A stretch of DNA of 64,000 nt from Thiobacillus denitrificans (GCF_001530125.1 NZ_LDUG01000025.1:1-64000), one strand, 5' to 3'. Counted from the stretch's first letter, positions 49,419 through 61,831 are shown. The notes: generated from the sequence alone by a model not told the origin. Translations and numbers: made by a program.

Positions 49419-50486
49419 ATGTCTGCCCTCAAGAACGATACTTTCCTGCGTGCGCTGCAGCGCCAACCCACTGAATACACGCCGATGTGGCTGATGCGCC
49501 AGGCCGGCCGCTACCTACCGGAATACAACGCCACCCGCGCCCGCGCCGGCGACTTCCTGACCCTGTGCAAGACGCCGGACCTGGCGACTGAGGTCACACT
49601 GCAGCCGCTGGCGCGCTATCCGCTCGACGCCGCCATCCTGTTTTCCGACATCCTCACCGTGCCCGATGCGATGGGGCTGGGCCTGTATTTCTCGCAGGGC
49701 GAAGGTCCGCGTTTCGAGCGTCCCCTGCGCGACGAATGGGAAATCCGCGACCTCTCCGCACCCGACCCCACCGACAAGCTGGGCTATGTGATGGACGCGG
49801 TGAAAAGCATCCGCCGCGCGCTCGACGGCTCGGTGCCGCTGATCGGCTTTTCCGGCAGCCCCTACACGCTGGCCTGCTACATGGTCGAAGGCGGCGGCTC
49901 GGACGACTACCGCCACATCAAGACCATGCTGTACAGCCGCCCCGACCTGCTGCACCGCATCCTGGAAGTGAACACCCGGGCGGTGATCGACTACCTCAAC
50001 GCGCAGATCGAGGCCGGCGCGCAGGCGGTGATGATTTTCGATTCCTGGGGCGGCAGCCTCACCCCGCACGCTTACCGCGAATTCTCGCTCGACTACATGG
50101 AGCGCATCGTCGCCGGCCTGATCAAGGAACGTGAAGGCCGCCGCGTGCCCAGCATCATCTTCACCAAGGGCGGCGGCAACTGGCTGGAAGCCATGGCCGG
50201 CATCGGCGCCGACGCGGTGGGACTGGACTGGACGCTCGACATCGGCGAAGCACGCCGCCGGGTCGGCGATAAAGTGGCACTGCAGGGCAACCTCGACCCC
50301 TGCGCGCTGCACGGCACGCCGGAGAGCATCCGTACCGAAGCTGCCCGCGTCATCGACAGCTACGGCAACCACCCCGGCCATGTGTTCAACCTCGGCCACG
50401 GCATTTCGCAATTCACCAACCCGGACAACGTCAACGTGCTGGTCGAAGCGGTGCACAGCCACAGCCGCGCGATTCGCGCAGCCTGA
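49419..50486 (+). CDS. hemE: Uroporphyrinogen decarboxylase
   Basis: A 355-residue enzyme that decarboxylates uroporphyrinogen III to coproporphyrinogen III in haem synthesis. Signatures: [31 protein letters not shown] at the start (catalytic Arg), [14 protein letters not shown] (Asp), [28 protein letters not shown] and [17 protein letters not shown] at the C-terminus (His). ATG 49419 gives the canonical start. Upstream is the glycine-zipper pseudogene; downstream is the Tim44-like gene. Confidence 0.95.
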   Translation: MSALKNDTFLRALQRQPTEYTPMWLMRQAGRYLPEYNATRARAGDFLTLCKTPDLATEVTLQPLARYPLDAAILFSDILTVPDAMGLGLYFSQGEGPRFERPLRDEWEIRDLSAPDPTDKLGYVMDAVKSIRRALDGSVPLIGFSGSPYTLACYMVEGGGSDDYRHIKTMLYSRPDLLHRILEVNTRAVIDYLNAQIEAGAQAVMIFDSWGGSLTPHAYREFSLDYMERIVAGLIKEREGRRVPSIIFTKGGGNWLEAMAGIGADAVGLDWTLDIGEARRRVGDKVALQGNLDPCALHGTPESIRTEAARVIDSYGNHPGHVFNLGHGISQFTNPDNVNVLVEAVHSHSRAIRAA

Positions 50487-50541
50487 TTTTCTGCCCGGCA
50501 CCTCAACGACCACGCTTGTTCTTCATTCATCAGGAAACACC

Positions 50542-51375
50542 ATGAAACCTATTTTGCTCAGCCTGTTTGCCGTCTTCCTCAGCTTCGCTTTCATGATGCC
50601 GGACGCCGACGCCCGCCGCATGGGCGGCAGCAAATCCTTCGGCATGCAGCGCACCGCGCCCGCCAAGCAGAATGTCGCACCGGCGCCGCAGCGCCAGCAG
50701 ACCGGCACCGCGCCGACCACTGCCCCGCAGAAGCGCTCGTGGATGGGGCCAATCGCCGGCCTCGCCGCGGGTTTGGGTCTGGCCGCGCTGTTTTCCCATC
50801 TCGGGCTGGGCGAGGAAATGGCCAATTTCTTGATGCTGGCGCTGCTGGCGATGGCTGTCTTCATGCTGTTCCGCTTCTTCATGCGCCGCAATGCGCCCGC
50901 CGCACCCGCGATGCAGTACGCCGGCATGTCGCAGCAGGAACCCGCCGCATTTGATCAAACTCCCGCCGCATTCGGCGGTAGCGCCGCGGTCGGCACGTTC
51001 CCGCCCGGCTTCGACGCCGACGCCTTCGCGCGCGAAGCCAAGCTCAACTTCATCCGCCTGCAGGCGGCATTTGACGCCGCCAACCTGGACGACCTGCGCG
51101 CCTTCACCTCGCCCGAAGTGTTCGCCGAAATCAGCATGCAACTGGCCGAACGCGGCGACGCCGCCCAGACCACCGACGTCATGATGCTCGACGCCGAGGT
51201 GCTGGAAGCGGTCGACGAGGGCAACCGCCACGTCGCAAGCGTGCGCTTCACCGGCCAGGTGCGCGAAGCCGCCGATCAGGACGCCTTGCCGATCGACGAA
51301 ATCTGGCATCTCACCAAACCGGCCAGCGGTCAGGGCGGCTGGGTCATTGCCGGCATCCAGCAGCAACAAAGCTAG
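50542..51375 (+). CDS. Tim44-like domain membrane protein
   Basis: A 277-residue protein. A signal/anchor segment ILLSLFAVFLSFAFMMP, a Gln/Pro-rich linker, then a membrane stretch SWMGPIAGLAAGLGLAALFSHLG...FLMLALLAMAVFMLFRFF. The C-terminal 150 residues (DADAFAREAKLNFIRLQAAFDAANLDDLRAFTSPEVFAEIS, VDEGNRHVASVRFTGQVRE, WHLTKP) form the Tim44-like domain. Such proteins are common next to hem genes in proteobacteria; role unclear. A strong hairpin follows at 51384. Confidence 0.87.
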   Translation: MKPILLSLFAVFLSFAFMMPDADARRMGGSKSFGMQRTAPAKQNVAPAPQRQQTGTAPTTAPQKRSWMGPIAGLAAGLGLAALFSHLGLGEEMANFLMLALLAMAVFMLFRFFMRRNAPAAPAMQYAGMSQQEPAAFDQTPAAFGGSAAVGTFPPGFDADAFAREAKLNFIRLQAAFDAANLDDLRAFTSPEVFAEISMQLAERGDAAQTTDVMMLDAEVLEAVDEGNRHVASVRFTGQVREAADQDALPIDEIWHLTKPASGQGGWVIAGIQQQQS

Positions 51376-51383
51376 AAATAACA

Positions 51384-51415
51384 AGGCCTTGCGCACTGGA
51401 AAGTGCGCAAGGCCT
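51384..51415 (+). terminator. Hairpin after the Tim44-like gene
   Basis: Perfect 14-bp stem AGGCCTTGCGCACT / AGTGCGCAAGGCCT with loop GGAA, starting nine bases after the stop. No T-run follows, so it may rely on other factors or act as an RNA-stabilising hairpin. Confidence 0.7.
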
Positions 51416-51711
51416 GATAAAATCGACTAAAGAAGCATTGACTTATGCACAATTCTGGCGCAAGAGAACTTTTTTTGTTTCAATTACTTGACAGCCAAGC
51501 CAAATTTACAGGTCATTGAAAAACAACAGTTTTCTTGTTTGCCTGCTTTTTAGCCTGTGATGCCCGCCCGCCTGAATACGGGCGTTTGACGGCAGTCAAC
51601 ACAAACCGCCCACACAATTATCCACAGCTTGCGTGGACAAGACAAAATAAGGCTTGGCAAACAGCCACTTAGTGAATTTTTCCCGACACCCGTTCAAGAT
51701 ACGCCGCTAAC
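51416..51711. other. AT-rich gap upstream of priA with DnaA-box-like sites
   Basis: 296 bases without a gene and clearly poorer in GC than its flanks. It contains TTATGCACA (51443-51451), TTATCCACA (51618-51626) and, in reverse, CGTGGACAA (51632-51640), which fit the 9-base DnaA box with at most one mismatch. T-rich stretches occur between. No dnaA/dnaN gene or other oriC landmark is nearby. Confidence 0.5.
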
Positions 51712-53871
51712 ATGCCGTCTATCCTCCAGGTCGCGCTCGATACGCCGCTGCACCGGTTGTTCGACTATCGCCTGCCGGACAGCGCAGGCACGGTGCAGCC
51801 GGGCAGCCTGGTCGAAGTCCCGTTCGGCCGCACCCGCCAGGTCGGCATCGCGCTCGGCCCGGTGGCCGACAGCACGGTCGGGGCAGACAAGCTGCGCGAG
51901 GTGATCCGCGTGCTGGATGACCGCCCCGCGCTGTCGCCCGACATCCTCCGCCTGGCGCAGTTTTGCGCCGACTATTACCACTATCCGCTAGGCGCGATCC
52001 TGCTCGCCACGCTGCCGCCGCGCCTGAAGAACGCCACGCCCTTTGTCGCGGATACGCCCTGGCTGGTGCTGACCGAAGCCGGGCAGGTAGCCGAACCCGC
52101 CGCCCGCGCCCGCGCGCAGCGCGCCCTGCTCGACGCCTTGCGGGCAGCGCCGCAGCCGCGCGAAACCCTGCGGGCGCAAAAGCAAGGCCGCCACGCCGCC
52201 GCGCTGGTGGCGGCCGGCTGGGCGGCGTGGACAAGCGTTCCCCCTCCATCAGCCGTCGCGCCCCGGACGGCCGAGTCGCCCCCGGCCACCGCCGGGCAGC
52301 AAGCCGCGCTCGATGCGCTGCTGCCTGCGTTGGGGAAATTCGGCGTCCATCTGGTCCACGGCGTCACCGGCAGCGGCAAGACCGAACTGTATCTGCGCCT
52401 GATCGACGCGGTGCTCGCGCGCGGCCTGCAGGCGCTGGTGCTGATTCCCGAGATTGCACTGACCCCGCAGCTGGAACAGCACTTCCGCCGCCGCTTTCCC
52501 GGGCGCCGCTTCGCCACGCTGCACAGCGGGCTGGCCGAATCGGCGCGCACCGAGAACTGGCTCGCAGCGCCCGACTGCGACGTCCTGCTCGGCACCCGGC
52601 TGTCGGTGTTCGCACCGCTGTCGCGGCTGGGGCTGATCGTGGTGGACGAGGAGCACGACGCCTCGTTCAAGCAGCAGGACAGCCTGCGCTATTCGGCGCG
52701 CGACGTCGCCATCGCGCGCGGCAAGCAGCGCGGCGTGCCGGTGGTGCTCGGTTCGGCCACGCCCTCGCTGGAAAGCTATGCGCAGGCCATCAACGGGCGC
52801 TACCAGTTGATCGAGCTGAAGCAGCGCGCCATCAGCCAGGCGCGGCTGCCGGCGATCGAACTGGTCGACCTCAAACACATCCCGGTCGACAACGGCCTCA
52901 CCCGCCCCGCCCTGCAGGTGCTCACCGATACCCTGGCGCGCGGCGAGCAGAGCCTGGTCTTCCTCAACCGGCGCGGCTACGCCCCGGCACTGTATTGCCC
53001 GAGCTGCGGCTGGGTGTCGCCCTGCCCGCACTGCTCGGGGCGACTGGTGCTGCACCGCACTTCACACCGGCTGAAATGCCACCACTGCGGTTTGGAGACG
53101 CGCATCCCGAGCGAATGTCCCGGTTGCGGCAATCCCGACCTCAAGCCGCTCGGCCAGGGCACCCAGCGGCTCGAGGAAACGCTCACCGCGCTGCTGCCCG
53201 CCGCGCGCATCCGCCGCATCGACCGCGACACCATGCGCCCGCGCGCCTGGGCCGAACTCGGGGCAGCGGTGCACGGCGGCGAGATCGACCTCCTGGTCGG
53301 CACTCAGATGCTGGCCAAGGGCCACGACTTCCCCAACATGACGCTGGCGCTGATCCTCGACACCGACGGCGCGCTCTACAGCCCGGATTTTCGCGCCACC
53401 GAACGTCTGTTCGCCCAACTGATGCAAGTGGCCGGACGCGCCGGGCGCGCCGACAAACCCGGTCGCGTGCTGATCCAGACCGCCTTCCCCGACCACCCGC
53501 TGTTCCGCTACCTGCAGCGCCACGATTATTCCGGTTACGCGCGGGCGCTGCTGGCCGAGCGCAAACAGCTCGACCTGCCGCCGTTCACCCGTCAGGTGCT
53601 GCTGCGCGCCGAAGCGCCGACGATGGCGGCGGCGCTGGCCTTTTTGCAGCGCGCCGCCGCGCTGGCACCCGCCACGGCCGACGTCAGCGTGTTCGCCGCC
53701 ACCCCGGCGCCGATGGCGCGCGTGGCCAACCTGGAACGCGCGCAGCTGCTGATCCAGTCGGCGCAGCGCCAGGCCCTGCAGGCTTTCGTGCGCGACTGGC
53801 GGCCGCAGCTCGACGGCATCCGGCCGCGCGTGGCGCGCTGGTCGCTCGACGTTGATCCGCTGGTGTTTTGA
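51712..53871 (+). CDS. priA: Primosomal protein N' (PriA helicase)
   Basis: A 719-residue replication-restart helicase. N-terminal DNA-binding PSILQVALDTPLHRLFDYRLP; helicase Walker A in HGVTGSGKTELYLRLIDA, DEEH (VVDEEHDASFKQQDS), GSATPSLES and GTQMLAKGHDFPNM. Eight zinc-binding cysteines in CPSCGWVSPCPHCSGRL and CHHCGLETRIPSECPGCG. The length is as in other PriA. The gap upstream with DnaA-box-like sites is next to the start. Confidence 0.95.
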   Translation: MPSILQVALDTPLHRLFDYRLPDSAGTVQPGSLVEVPFGRTRQVGIALGPVADSTVGADKLREVIRVLDDRPALSPDILRLAQFCADYYHYPLGAILLATLPPRLKNATPFVADTPWLVLTEAGQVAEPAARARAQRALLDALRAAPQPRETLRAQKQGRHAAALVAAGWAAWTSVPPPSAVAPRTAESPPATAGQQAALDALLPALGKFGVHLVHGVTGSGKTELYLRLIDAVLARGLQALVLIPEIALTPQLEQHFRRRFPGRRFATLHSGLAESARTENWLAAPDCDVLLGTRLSVFAPLSRLGLIVVDEEHDASFKQQDSLRYSARDVAIARGKQRGVPVVLGSATPSLESYAQAINGRYQLIELKQRAISQARLPAIELVDLKHIPVDNGLTRPALQVLTDTLARGEQSLVFLNRRGYAPALYCPSCGWVSPCPHCSGRLVLHRTSHRLKCHHCGLETRIPSECPGCGNPDLKPLGQGTQRLEETLTALLPAARIRRIDRDTMRPRAWAELGAAVHGGEIDLLVGTQMLAKGHDFPNMTLALILDTDGALYSPDFRATERLFAQLMQVAGRAGRADKPGRVLIQTAFPDHPLFRYLQRHDYSGYARALLAERKQLDLPPFTRQVLLRAEAPTMAAALAFLQRAAALAPATADVSVFAATPAPMARVANLERAQLLIQSAQRQALQAFVRDWRPQLDGIRPRVARWSLDVDPLVF

Positions 53872-53955
53872 TGCACCGCACACGGCGCTTATAATCCGCG
53901 GCTAACCCTTTCGAACACTGAGGCCCCGCGCTTGCCGCGTTCTCTTTGTAATCCC

Positions 53956-55629
53956 ATGTCCGACACCCATCCGCTCAAAGACCAGATCGCCCTGCTGATC
54001 GGCATCGCCCTCGAAACGGTGGCGCCCGACGCGCCGGTGAGTCTCGAAATCGAACGTCCGAAGAATCCCGACCACGGCGACTTTTCCAGCAACGCCGCGA
54101 TGCAGCTCGCGCGGCCGCTGAAGCGCAACCCGCGCGAACTGGCACAGTTGATCCTGACCGAGCTGCCGGCGTCCCCGCTGATCGCCAGGACCGAAATCGC
54201 CGGCGCCGGCTTCATCAATTTCCACCTCACGCCCGCGGCCTGGCACGGCATCGTGCGGCGCGTCCGCACCGAAGGCGCGCAATTCGGCCGCGGCGACGCC
54301 GGCAAGGGGCGCCGCGTGCTGGTCGAGTTCGTCTCGGCCAACCCGACCGGTCCGTTGCACGTCGGCCACGGCCGCCAGGCGGCGCTCGGCGACGCGATCT
54401 GCAACCTGTACGCGGCGCAGGGCTGGGAGGTGTGTCGCGAGTTCTACTACAACGACGCCGGGGTGCAGATCGCCACGCTCGCCAACAGCGTTCAGGCGCG
54501 CGCACGCGGCCTCAAGCCGGGCGACGCCGAGTGGCCGGAAACCGCCTACAACGGCGACTACATCGCCGACATCGCGGCGGATTTTCTGGCGAAAAAGACC
54601 GTGAAGTCGGACGACCGCGAATACACCGCGAGCGGCGACGTCGACGATCTCGATTCGATCCGCCAGTTCGCCGTCGCCTACCTGCGCCGCGAGCAGGACC
54701 TCGACCTCAAGGCCTTCGTGGTGCAGTTCGACCACTACTATCTGGAGTCGAGCCTGTACACCAGCGGCCGCGTCGCGGCGACGGTGCAAAAGCTCATCGA
54801 CGCCGGCAAGACCTACGAGCAGGACGGCGCGCTGTGGCTCAGGACCACCGACTACGGCGACGATAAGGACCGCGTGATGAAGAAGTCCGACGGCACCTAC
54901 ACCTATTTCGTGCCCGACGTCGCCTATCACATCGCCAAGTGGGAACGCGGCTACGAGCGCGCGATCAACATCCAGGGCACCGACCACCACGGCACCATTG
55001 CGCGGGTGCGTGCAGGCCTGCAGGCCGCCAACGTCGGCATCCCCGAGGGTTATCCCGACTACCTGCTGCACACCATGATCCGGGTCATGCGCGGCGGCGA
55101 AGAGGTCAAGATATCCAAGCGCGCCGGCAGCTATGTCACCCTGCGCGACCTCATCGACTGGACCAGCAAGGACGCGGTGCGCTTCTTCCTGCTTTCCCGC
55201 AAGGCCGACACCGAATACACTTTCGACGTCGATCTGGCGGTCGCCAAGAACACCGACAACCCGGTGTACTACGTGCAGTACGCCCATGCGCGCATCTGTC
55301 GGGTGTTCGAGGAATGGGGCGATACGCCCGCCGCACTGGACGCTGTCGACCTCGCGCCGCTGGCCGCGCCGCACGAGCTCACGCTGATGCAGCGCCTGGC
55401 CGAATACCCCGAGGTCGTCGCCGGCGCCGCGCGCGACCTGGCGCCGCACTTGCTGGTGCATTACCTGCAAATGCTGGCGGGCGACTTCCACGCCTGGTAC
55501 AACGCCGAGAAATTCCTCGTCGAGGATACGGCGACCAAGCTCGCCCGACTGGCACTGGCCGAGGCCACGCGCATCACGATCGTCAACGGCCTCGCCTTGC
55601 TCGGCGTATCCGCTCCGGAGAAAATGTAA
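53956..55629 (+). CDS. argS: Arginyl-tRNA synthetase
   Basis: A 557-residue class I synthetase. Additional N-terminal domain and then the HIGH-like signature in [17 protein letters not shown]; the KMSKS-like site is [12 protein letters not shown] near residue 385. The DALR anticodon-binding domain closes the protein. Start at ATG 53956 ([14 protein letters not shown]). Directly followed by the SPOR-domain gene, three bases after the stop. Confidence 0.95.
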   Translation: MSDTHPLKDQIALLIGIALETVAPDAPVSLEIERPKNPDHGDFSSNAAMQLARPLKRNPRELAQLILTELPASPLIARTEIAGAGFINFHLTPAAWHGIVRRVRTEGAQFGRGDAGKGRRVLVEFVSANPTGPLHVGHGRQAALGDAICNLYAAQGWEVCREFYYNDAGVQIATLANSVQARARGLKPGDAEWPETAYNGDYIADIAADFLAKKTVKSDDREYTASGDVDDLDSIRQFAVAYLRREQDLDLKAFVVQFDHYYLESSLYTSGRVAATVQKLIDAGKTYEQDGALWLRTTDYGDDKDRVMKKSDGTYTYFVPDVAYHIAKWERGYERAINIQGTDHHGTIARVRAGLQAANVGIPEGYPDYLLHTMIRVMRGGEEVKISKRAGSYVTLRDLIDWTSKDAVRFFLLSRKADTEYTFDVDLAVAKNTDNPVYYVQYAHARICRVFEEWGDTPAALDAVDLAPLAAPHELTLMQRLAEYPEVVAGAARDLAPHLLVHYLQMLAGDFHAWYNAEKFLVEDTATKLARLALAEATRITIVNGLALLGVSAPEKM

Positions 55630-55631
55630 CG

Positions 55632-56162
55632 ATGGCACAACCCGCATCCCGCAACACCCGCCGCTCGGGCGGCAATTCCATTTTCACCGGCGTCCTGATC
55701 GGCCTCACCGTCGGCGCGGTGCTCGCCGTGGGCGTGGCGCTCTGGATCACCGGCAGCAATCCGTTCACCTCCGCCACCCCGCCGGCAGTCCCCAGCCAGC
55801 CGGTACCCGCCACGCCCGAGGCCGCGCCCAGCTTCGATTTTTACAAGGTCCTGCCGAGCGACACGCCAAGCGAGCTGCCGCCGTCCGCCGTGCCCACCGC
55901 GGCCGCCCCGCGCTATTACCTGCAGGCGGGCGCGTTTCAGAATGCAGACGATGCCGACAACCTGAAGGCGCAATTGGCGATGCTGGGCGTCGAAGCCGTC
56001 ATCCAGACCGGCGAGGTCGCCGACAAGGGCGTGTTCCATCGCGTGCGCGTCGGCCCCTTCAATGCCATGGATGAAGTGAATCGCACCCGCAGCCTGCTGA
56101 CGCAGAACGATATCCCGGCCACGTTGGTCAAAGAAATTCCCAACCCACAGGAGACGCCTTGA
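55632..56162 (+). CDS. SPOR-domain protein (FtsN-like)
   Basis: A 176-residue protein with one N-terminal transmembrane helix (IFTGVLIGLTVGAVLAVGVALWI), a Pro-rich linker, and a C-terminal SPOR domain (YYLQAGAFQNADDADNLKAQLAMLGVEAVIQ ... FHRVRVGPFNAMDEVNRTRSLLTQNDIPATLV) that binds denuded peptidoglycan at the septum. Topology and location after argS fit FtsN-like proteins of betaproteobacteria. The stop overlaps the dsbA start. Confidence 0.88.
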   Translation: MAQPASRNTRRSGGNSIFTGVLIGLTVGAVLAVGVALWITGSNPFTSATPPAVPSQPVPATPEAAPSFDFYKVLPSDTPSELPPSAVPTAAAPRYYLQAGAFQNADDADNLKAQLAMLGVEAVIQTGEVADKGVFHRVRVGPFNAMDEVNRTRSLLTQNDIPATLVKEIPNPQETP

Positions 56163-56812
56163 TGTTCACCCGCGCTTTGGCTTTTTTGGCCGCCACCGTC
56201 CTTTCCCTGTCTGCCCTGGCTGCCGCCCCGGAAGCCTTCGAAGGACACGAATACACTCGCCTGAAGAATGCGCAGCCGGTCGCCACCGGCAACAAGGTCG
56301 AGGTGCTGGAGTTTTTCTGGTATCGCTGCCCGCACTGCTTTCAGCTCGAACCCGGCCTCAACGCCTGGGTGAAGACCCTGCCCAAGGACGCCCAGGTGCG
56401 GCGCGTGCCGGCGGTGTTCCGTGACGACTGGATGCCCGGCGCCAAGCTCTATTACACCCTGGAGCAGATGAACCTGCTCGACCGCCTGCACCACAAGGTG
56501 TTCGATGCCTACCACGTGGAGAACATCAACCTCAACGACCCGGCGATGCTGGGCGGCTGGATCGCCAAGCAGGGCGTCGACCGCAAGAAATTCGAAGGCA
56601 TCTACAACTCCTTCTCCACCCAGTCGAAAGCCACCCAGGGTGCGCAGCTGGCCACCACTTACGCCATCAGCGGCGTGCCCGCCTTCATCATCGACGGCAA
56701 ATACACCACCTCGGTGTCGATGGCCGGCAGCCAGGCGCGCCTGTTCGAAGTGCTCGACCAGCTGATCGTCAAGGCACGCGCCGAGCGCGGCAGCAAGAAG
56801 CCCGCGAAGTAA
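56162..56812 (+). CDS. dsbA: Thiol:disulfide interchange protein DsbA
   Basis: A 216-residue periplasmic oxidase. Signal peptide FTRALAFLAATVLSLSALAA, then the thioredoxin-fold with active site FFWYRCPHCFQLEP (CPHC) at about residue 55, a helical insertion, and the cis-Pro loop ISGVPAFIIDGKY. Introduces disulfides into exported proteins. ATG 56162 overlaps the SPOR gene stop (TGATG). Confidence 0.94.
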   Translation: MFTRALAFLAATVLSLSALAAAPEAFEGHEYTRLKNAQPVATGNKVEVLEFFWYRCPHCFQLEPGLNAWVKTLPKDAQVRRVPAVFRDDWMPGAKLYYTLEQMNLLDRLHHKVFDAYHVENINLNDPAMLGGWIAKQGVDRKKFEGIYNSFSTQSKATQGAQLATTYAISGVPAFIIDGKYTTSVSMAGSQARLFEVLDQLIVKARAERGSKKPAK

Positions 56813-56817
56813 ATCTG

Positions 56818-57606
56818 TTGCCGACCGTCCCGCCCAAGGTTCTGAATAGACCCCTACGGGTTTTCATCACTGGCGCGAGTTCCGGTCTCGGCACGGCGCT
56901 GGCGCGGCATTACGGCGCGCAGGGCGCGCAACTGGGGCTGTCCGGCCGCCGGCTCGACGGTCTGCAGAACGCGGGCGCCGGACTGGACGCGCGGCTGTAT
57001 CCGGCCGACGTGCGCGACGCTGCCGCCATGCAAGCGGCGGCCACGGCGTTTTTGAACGAGGTCGGCCCGCCCGACATCGTCATCGCGGCGGCAGGCATCA
57101 GCATCGGCACCCTGACCGAGGAGGCGAGCGACGCCGCGGTGTTTCGCGCGGTAATGGACGCCAACGTCCTGGGGCTGGTGCACACCTTCCAGCCCTTCAT
57201 CGCCCCCATGCAAACTCACGGCGGCGTGCTGTGCGGCATTTCCAGCGTAGCCGGGGTGCGCGGCCTGCCGGGCGGCAGCGCCTACTCGGCCTCGAAAGCC
57301 GCCGCCACCGTCTATCTCGAAGCCTTGCGGCTGGAGCTGAAAGCGCGCCGCATCGCCGTGGTCACGGTGGCGCCCGGCTACATCGACACGCCGATGACGC
57401 AGGTCAACCCCTACGTCATGCCGTTCAAAATGAGTGCCCGGGTGGCCGCGGCGAAAGTGGCGAACTGCATCTCGCGGCGCCAGGCCTACACCGTCATCCC
57501 CTGGCAAATGGCCTGGGCCGCGCGGCTGCTGAAATGGCTGCCCATTCCGGTTTATGATGCAGCATTCGAAAAGGCACCCCGCAAGCCACGCGGTCTGCCT
57601 ACTTGA
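56818..57606 (+). CDS. Short-chain dehydrogenase/reductase
   Basis: A 262-residue SDR with TGASSGLGTALARHYG (NAD(P)-binding glycine motif), VIAAAGI (NNAG-like), SSVAGVRGLPGGSAYSASKAA (catalytic Ser, Tyr and Lys in YSASK) and PGYIDTPM. The start is TTG 56818, six bases after the dsbA stop, with no nearby ATG. Substrate unknown. Probably co-transcribed with argS-dsbA. Confidence 0.88.
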   Translation: MPTVPPKVLNRPLRVFITGASSGLGTALARHYGAQGAQLGLSGRRLDGLQNAGAGLDARLYPADVRDAAAMQAAATAFLNEVGPPDIVIAAAGISIGTLTEEASDAAVFRAVMDANVLGLVHTFQPFIAPMQTHGGVLCGISSVAGVRGLPGGSAYSASKAAATVYLEALRLELKARRIAVVTVAPGYIDTPMTQVNPYVMPFKMSARVAAAKVANCISRRQAYTVIPWQMAWAARLLKWLPIPVYDAAFEKAPRKPRGLPT

Positions 57607-57636
57607 TCAGCGTTACTCAAATACAGCGGAGAAACC

Positions 57637-58269
57637 ATGCCAACCCCCCTGAACATCATCCTCATCGACGATCATCCGCTGCTGCGCATGGGCGTGGCGG
57701 GCTACATCGAGCAGGAGCCGGATCTGACGCTTACCGCGCAACTGGCCAACGCCGCCGAGCTGCGCGCCTGGATGGCCGCGGGCAACACGGCCGATGCCGC
57801 GCTGCTCGACCGCTCGCTGCCCGATGCCGACGGCCTCGACCTCGTGTCCGACCTGCGCGACCTCGGCATCAAGGTCATCATGCTCACCATTGCCGACTCC
57901 GACGAGGAAATCTCCGAGGCGATCTCGTCCGGCGTTGACGGCTATGTCATTAAGTCCAGCGAGCCCGACCAGGTGCTGGCCGCCATCCGCAGCGTATGCG
58001 ACGGCCAGAGCAGCTTTCCGCTCAACATCATGCAGAAGATGGCGCGCGGCGAACTCAACAACAGCGCACTGTCCGCATTGACCGCGCGCGAAATGGAAAT
58101 CGTCAACCATGTGAAGGAAGGCCTGTCCAACAAGGCCATCGCCTACCAGATGACCCTGTCGGAAAACACCGTGCGCAACCACCTGCGCAACATCATGGAA
58201 AAGCTCGGCTTGCGCAACCGCGTCCAGGTCGCCACCCTGGCACTGAAGGAAGATCACAAGCGGCACTGA
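57637..58269 (+). CDS. LuxR-type (NarL/FixJ family) response regulator
   Basis: A 210-residue response regulator. Receiver domain with LIDDHPLLRMGV, the phospho-acceptor in ALLDRSLPDADGLDL, and the conserved Lys in VIKSSEPDQVL; C-terminal LuxR HTH with LTAREMEIVNHVKEGLSNKAIAYQMTLSENTVRNHLRNIMEKLGLRNR. No histidine kinase gene lies next to it, so its partner is elsewhere. Confidence 0.92.
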   Translation: MPTPLNIILIDDHPLLRMGVAGYIEQEPDLTLTAQLANAAELRAWMAAGNTADAALLDRSLPDADGLDLVSDLRDLGIKVIMLTIADSDEEISEAISSGVDGYVIKSSEPDQVLAAIRSVCDGQSSFPLNIMQKMARGELNNSALSALTAREMEIVNHVKEGLSNKAIAYQMTLSENTVRNHLRNIMEKLGLRNRVQVATLALKEDHKRH

Positions 58270-58324
58270 GCCCCTTCCAGTCTAGCCACGCGGCATTGCG
58301 CCGCGGGGATTATTGCCTTATTCC

Positions 58325-58496
58325 TTGCCTATCCGGTTTGTTGCCAAAACCAATTCCCTATAGGGCGGATGAGCGCAGCGTTATCCGCCGAATGAGCGAC
58401 CCACATTCGGCGGATAACGCTTCGCTTTTCCGCCCTACGAAGGCCAATACCGCCTTGGGTACGCTCAATCACTTTGGCAACAAACCGGATAGGCAA
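58325..58496. mobile_element. 172-bp MITE at the 3' end of glmS
   Basis: Perfect 24-bp terminal inverted repeats (left begins TTGCCTATCCGGTTTGTTGC, right is its exact reverse complement) flanked by a 10-bp duplication GCCTTATTCC at 58315-58324 and 58497-58506. The right copy spans the glmS stop codon (58500-58502). Inside is a second palindrome from TAGGGCGGAT (58361) to CGCCCTA (58437), including a perfect 12-bp stem ATCCGCCGAATG/CATTCGGCGGAT. It has no coding capacity. Confidence 0.87.
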
Positions 58497-58499
58497 GCC

Positions 58500-60329
<1,830 letters not shown>

Positions 60330-60331
60330 AG

Positions 60332-61708
60332 TTAGCCTTCCTTTTTCTGTTTGATCGGCCGCTTCCAGCCGCTGAGGGTGAGCTGTTTCGCCCGTGACAG
60401 GGTGAGCTCGCCGGCGGGCGCATCTTTCGTCAGCGTAGTGCCGGCGCCCAGGGTTGCGCCGCGACCGACGGTGACCGGTGCCACCAGCTGGGTGTCGGAA
60501 CCGACGAACACCTCGTCCTCGATCACCGTGCGGTGCTTGTTGGCGCCGTCGTAATTGCAGGTGATGGTGCCGGCGCCGATGTTGACCTGCTTGCCCATGG
60601 TGGTGTCGCCGACGTAGGACAGGTGGTTGATCTTGGAGCCGTCGTCGATCTGGCTGTTCTTGATCTCGACGAAGTTGCCCACGTGCACACCGCGCGCCAG
60701 CGTGGTGCCCGGTCGGATGCGCGAGAACGGCCCCAGCCGGTTGACTTCACCGATTTTCGCATCGTCGATCAAGGTAAAAGCGTCGATGCGCGTGCCCGTC
60801 GCCACCGTCACGTTGCGCAGCACGCAGTTAGCGCCCACTTGCACGTTGTCGCCCAATTCCACTCGGCCTTCGAATACACAATTGACGTCAATGACGACGT
60901 CGCGCCCGCACGTCAGCACGCCGCGCACGTCGAGCCGCGCCGGATCCATCAGGGTCACCCCGGCGTCGAGCAGCGCCTGCGCGATCTCGCTCTGGTGGAC
61001 GCGCTCGAGTTGGGCCAGCTGCGATTTGCTGTTGACCCCCAGCACTTCCCACTCGTACGCCGGCTGGTAAGTGTCCACGTCGACCCCGTCGCGCACTGCC
61101 AGCGCAATGATGTCGGTAAGGTAGTACTCGCCCTGCGCGTTGTCGTTTTTCAGCTCGTCTATCCACCGTTTAAGTTGACGGGTCGCCACCGCCAGAATGC
61201 CGGTATTGACTTCACGGATCGCGCGTTCGGCGGGCGTCGCGTCCTTGTGCTCGACGATGCGGGTGACCTTGCCAGCTTCGCGCACGATGCGGCCATAGCC
61301 GTCCGGCTGCGCCAGATTCACTGTCAGCAGCCCCAGCTTTCCGGCCTGCGCAGCCGCCACCAGCGGCTGCAGGGTCGAGACGTGGGTCAGCGGCACATCG
61401 CCGTACAGCACCAGCGTCACGCTGTCGTTTGCAAGCTGTGGCAACGCCTGCTTGACCGCATGACCGGTGCCGTGCTGTTCAGCCTGAAGCACGAACGTCA
61501 GCTTGTCGTCAGCCATCGACTGCGGCACGGCGTCACCGCCAAATCCATACACCACGCAGACCTGCGCGGCACCAAGCTCATGGGCCGTGTCCACCACATG
61601 CCCGAGCAGGGGTTTGCCCGCCAGTTTGTGCAGCACCTTGGGCAGGTCGGAGCGCATGCGGGTGCCCTTGCCCGCTGCAAGTATCAGGATTTCAAGCATG
61701 GAATGCAT
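60332..61708 (-). CDS. glmU: Bifunctional N-acetylglucosamine-1-phosphate uridyltransferase/acetyltransferase
   Basis: A 458-residue bifunctional enzyme making UDP-GlcNAc. N-terminal uridyltransferase signature [25 protein letters not shown] and the pyrophosphorylase core; C-terminal left-handed beta-helix with hexapeptide repeats ([55 protein letters not shown]) and the acetyltransferase active site region. ATG 61708 or 61699 (MLEILIL) could start it. In betaproteobacteria atpC-glmU-glmS is a typical order; here two OmpA genes are wedged between atpC and glmU. Confidence 0.94.
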   Translation of the reverse strand: MHSMLEILILAAGKGTRMRSDLPKVLHKLAGKPLLGHVVDTAHELGAAQVCVVYGFGGDAVPQSMADDKLTFVLQAEQHGTGHAVKQALPQLANDSVTLVLYGDVPLTHVSTLQPLVAAAQAGKLGLLTVNLAQPDGYGRIVREAGKVTRIVEHKDATPAERAIREVNTGILAVATRQLKRWIDELKNDNAQGEYYLTDIIALAVRDGVDVDTYQPAYEWEVLGVNSKSQLAQLERVHQSEIAQALLDAGVTLMDPARLDVRGVLTCGRDVVIDVNCVFEGRVELGDNVQVGANCVLRNVTVATGTRIDAFTLIDDAKIGEVNRLGPFSRIRPGTTLARGVHVGNFVEIKNSQIDDGSKINHLSYVGDTTMGKQVNIGAGTITCNYDGANKHRTVIEDEVFVGSDTQLVAPVTVGRGATLGAGTTLTKDAPAGELTLSRAKQLTLSGWKRPIKQKKEG

Positions 61709-61831
61709 ACGTGTCAGTCTGGATGGTGAACCACATCAGCAATATGGTTGAGCAAAACGCGCGCCAAGTATAAAGCCTGAGCGCGACTGTATATCGCGTC
61801 TGCTCACACGCTTCTGTGCCGCAACAAATAA

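Noticed and set aside
51416-51711. Chromosomal origin oriC
   Set aside because: Only three box-like sites and no dnaA, dnaN, rpmH or mnmG neighbour. Kept only as a weak DnaA-site observation.
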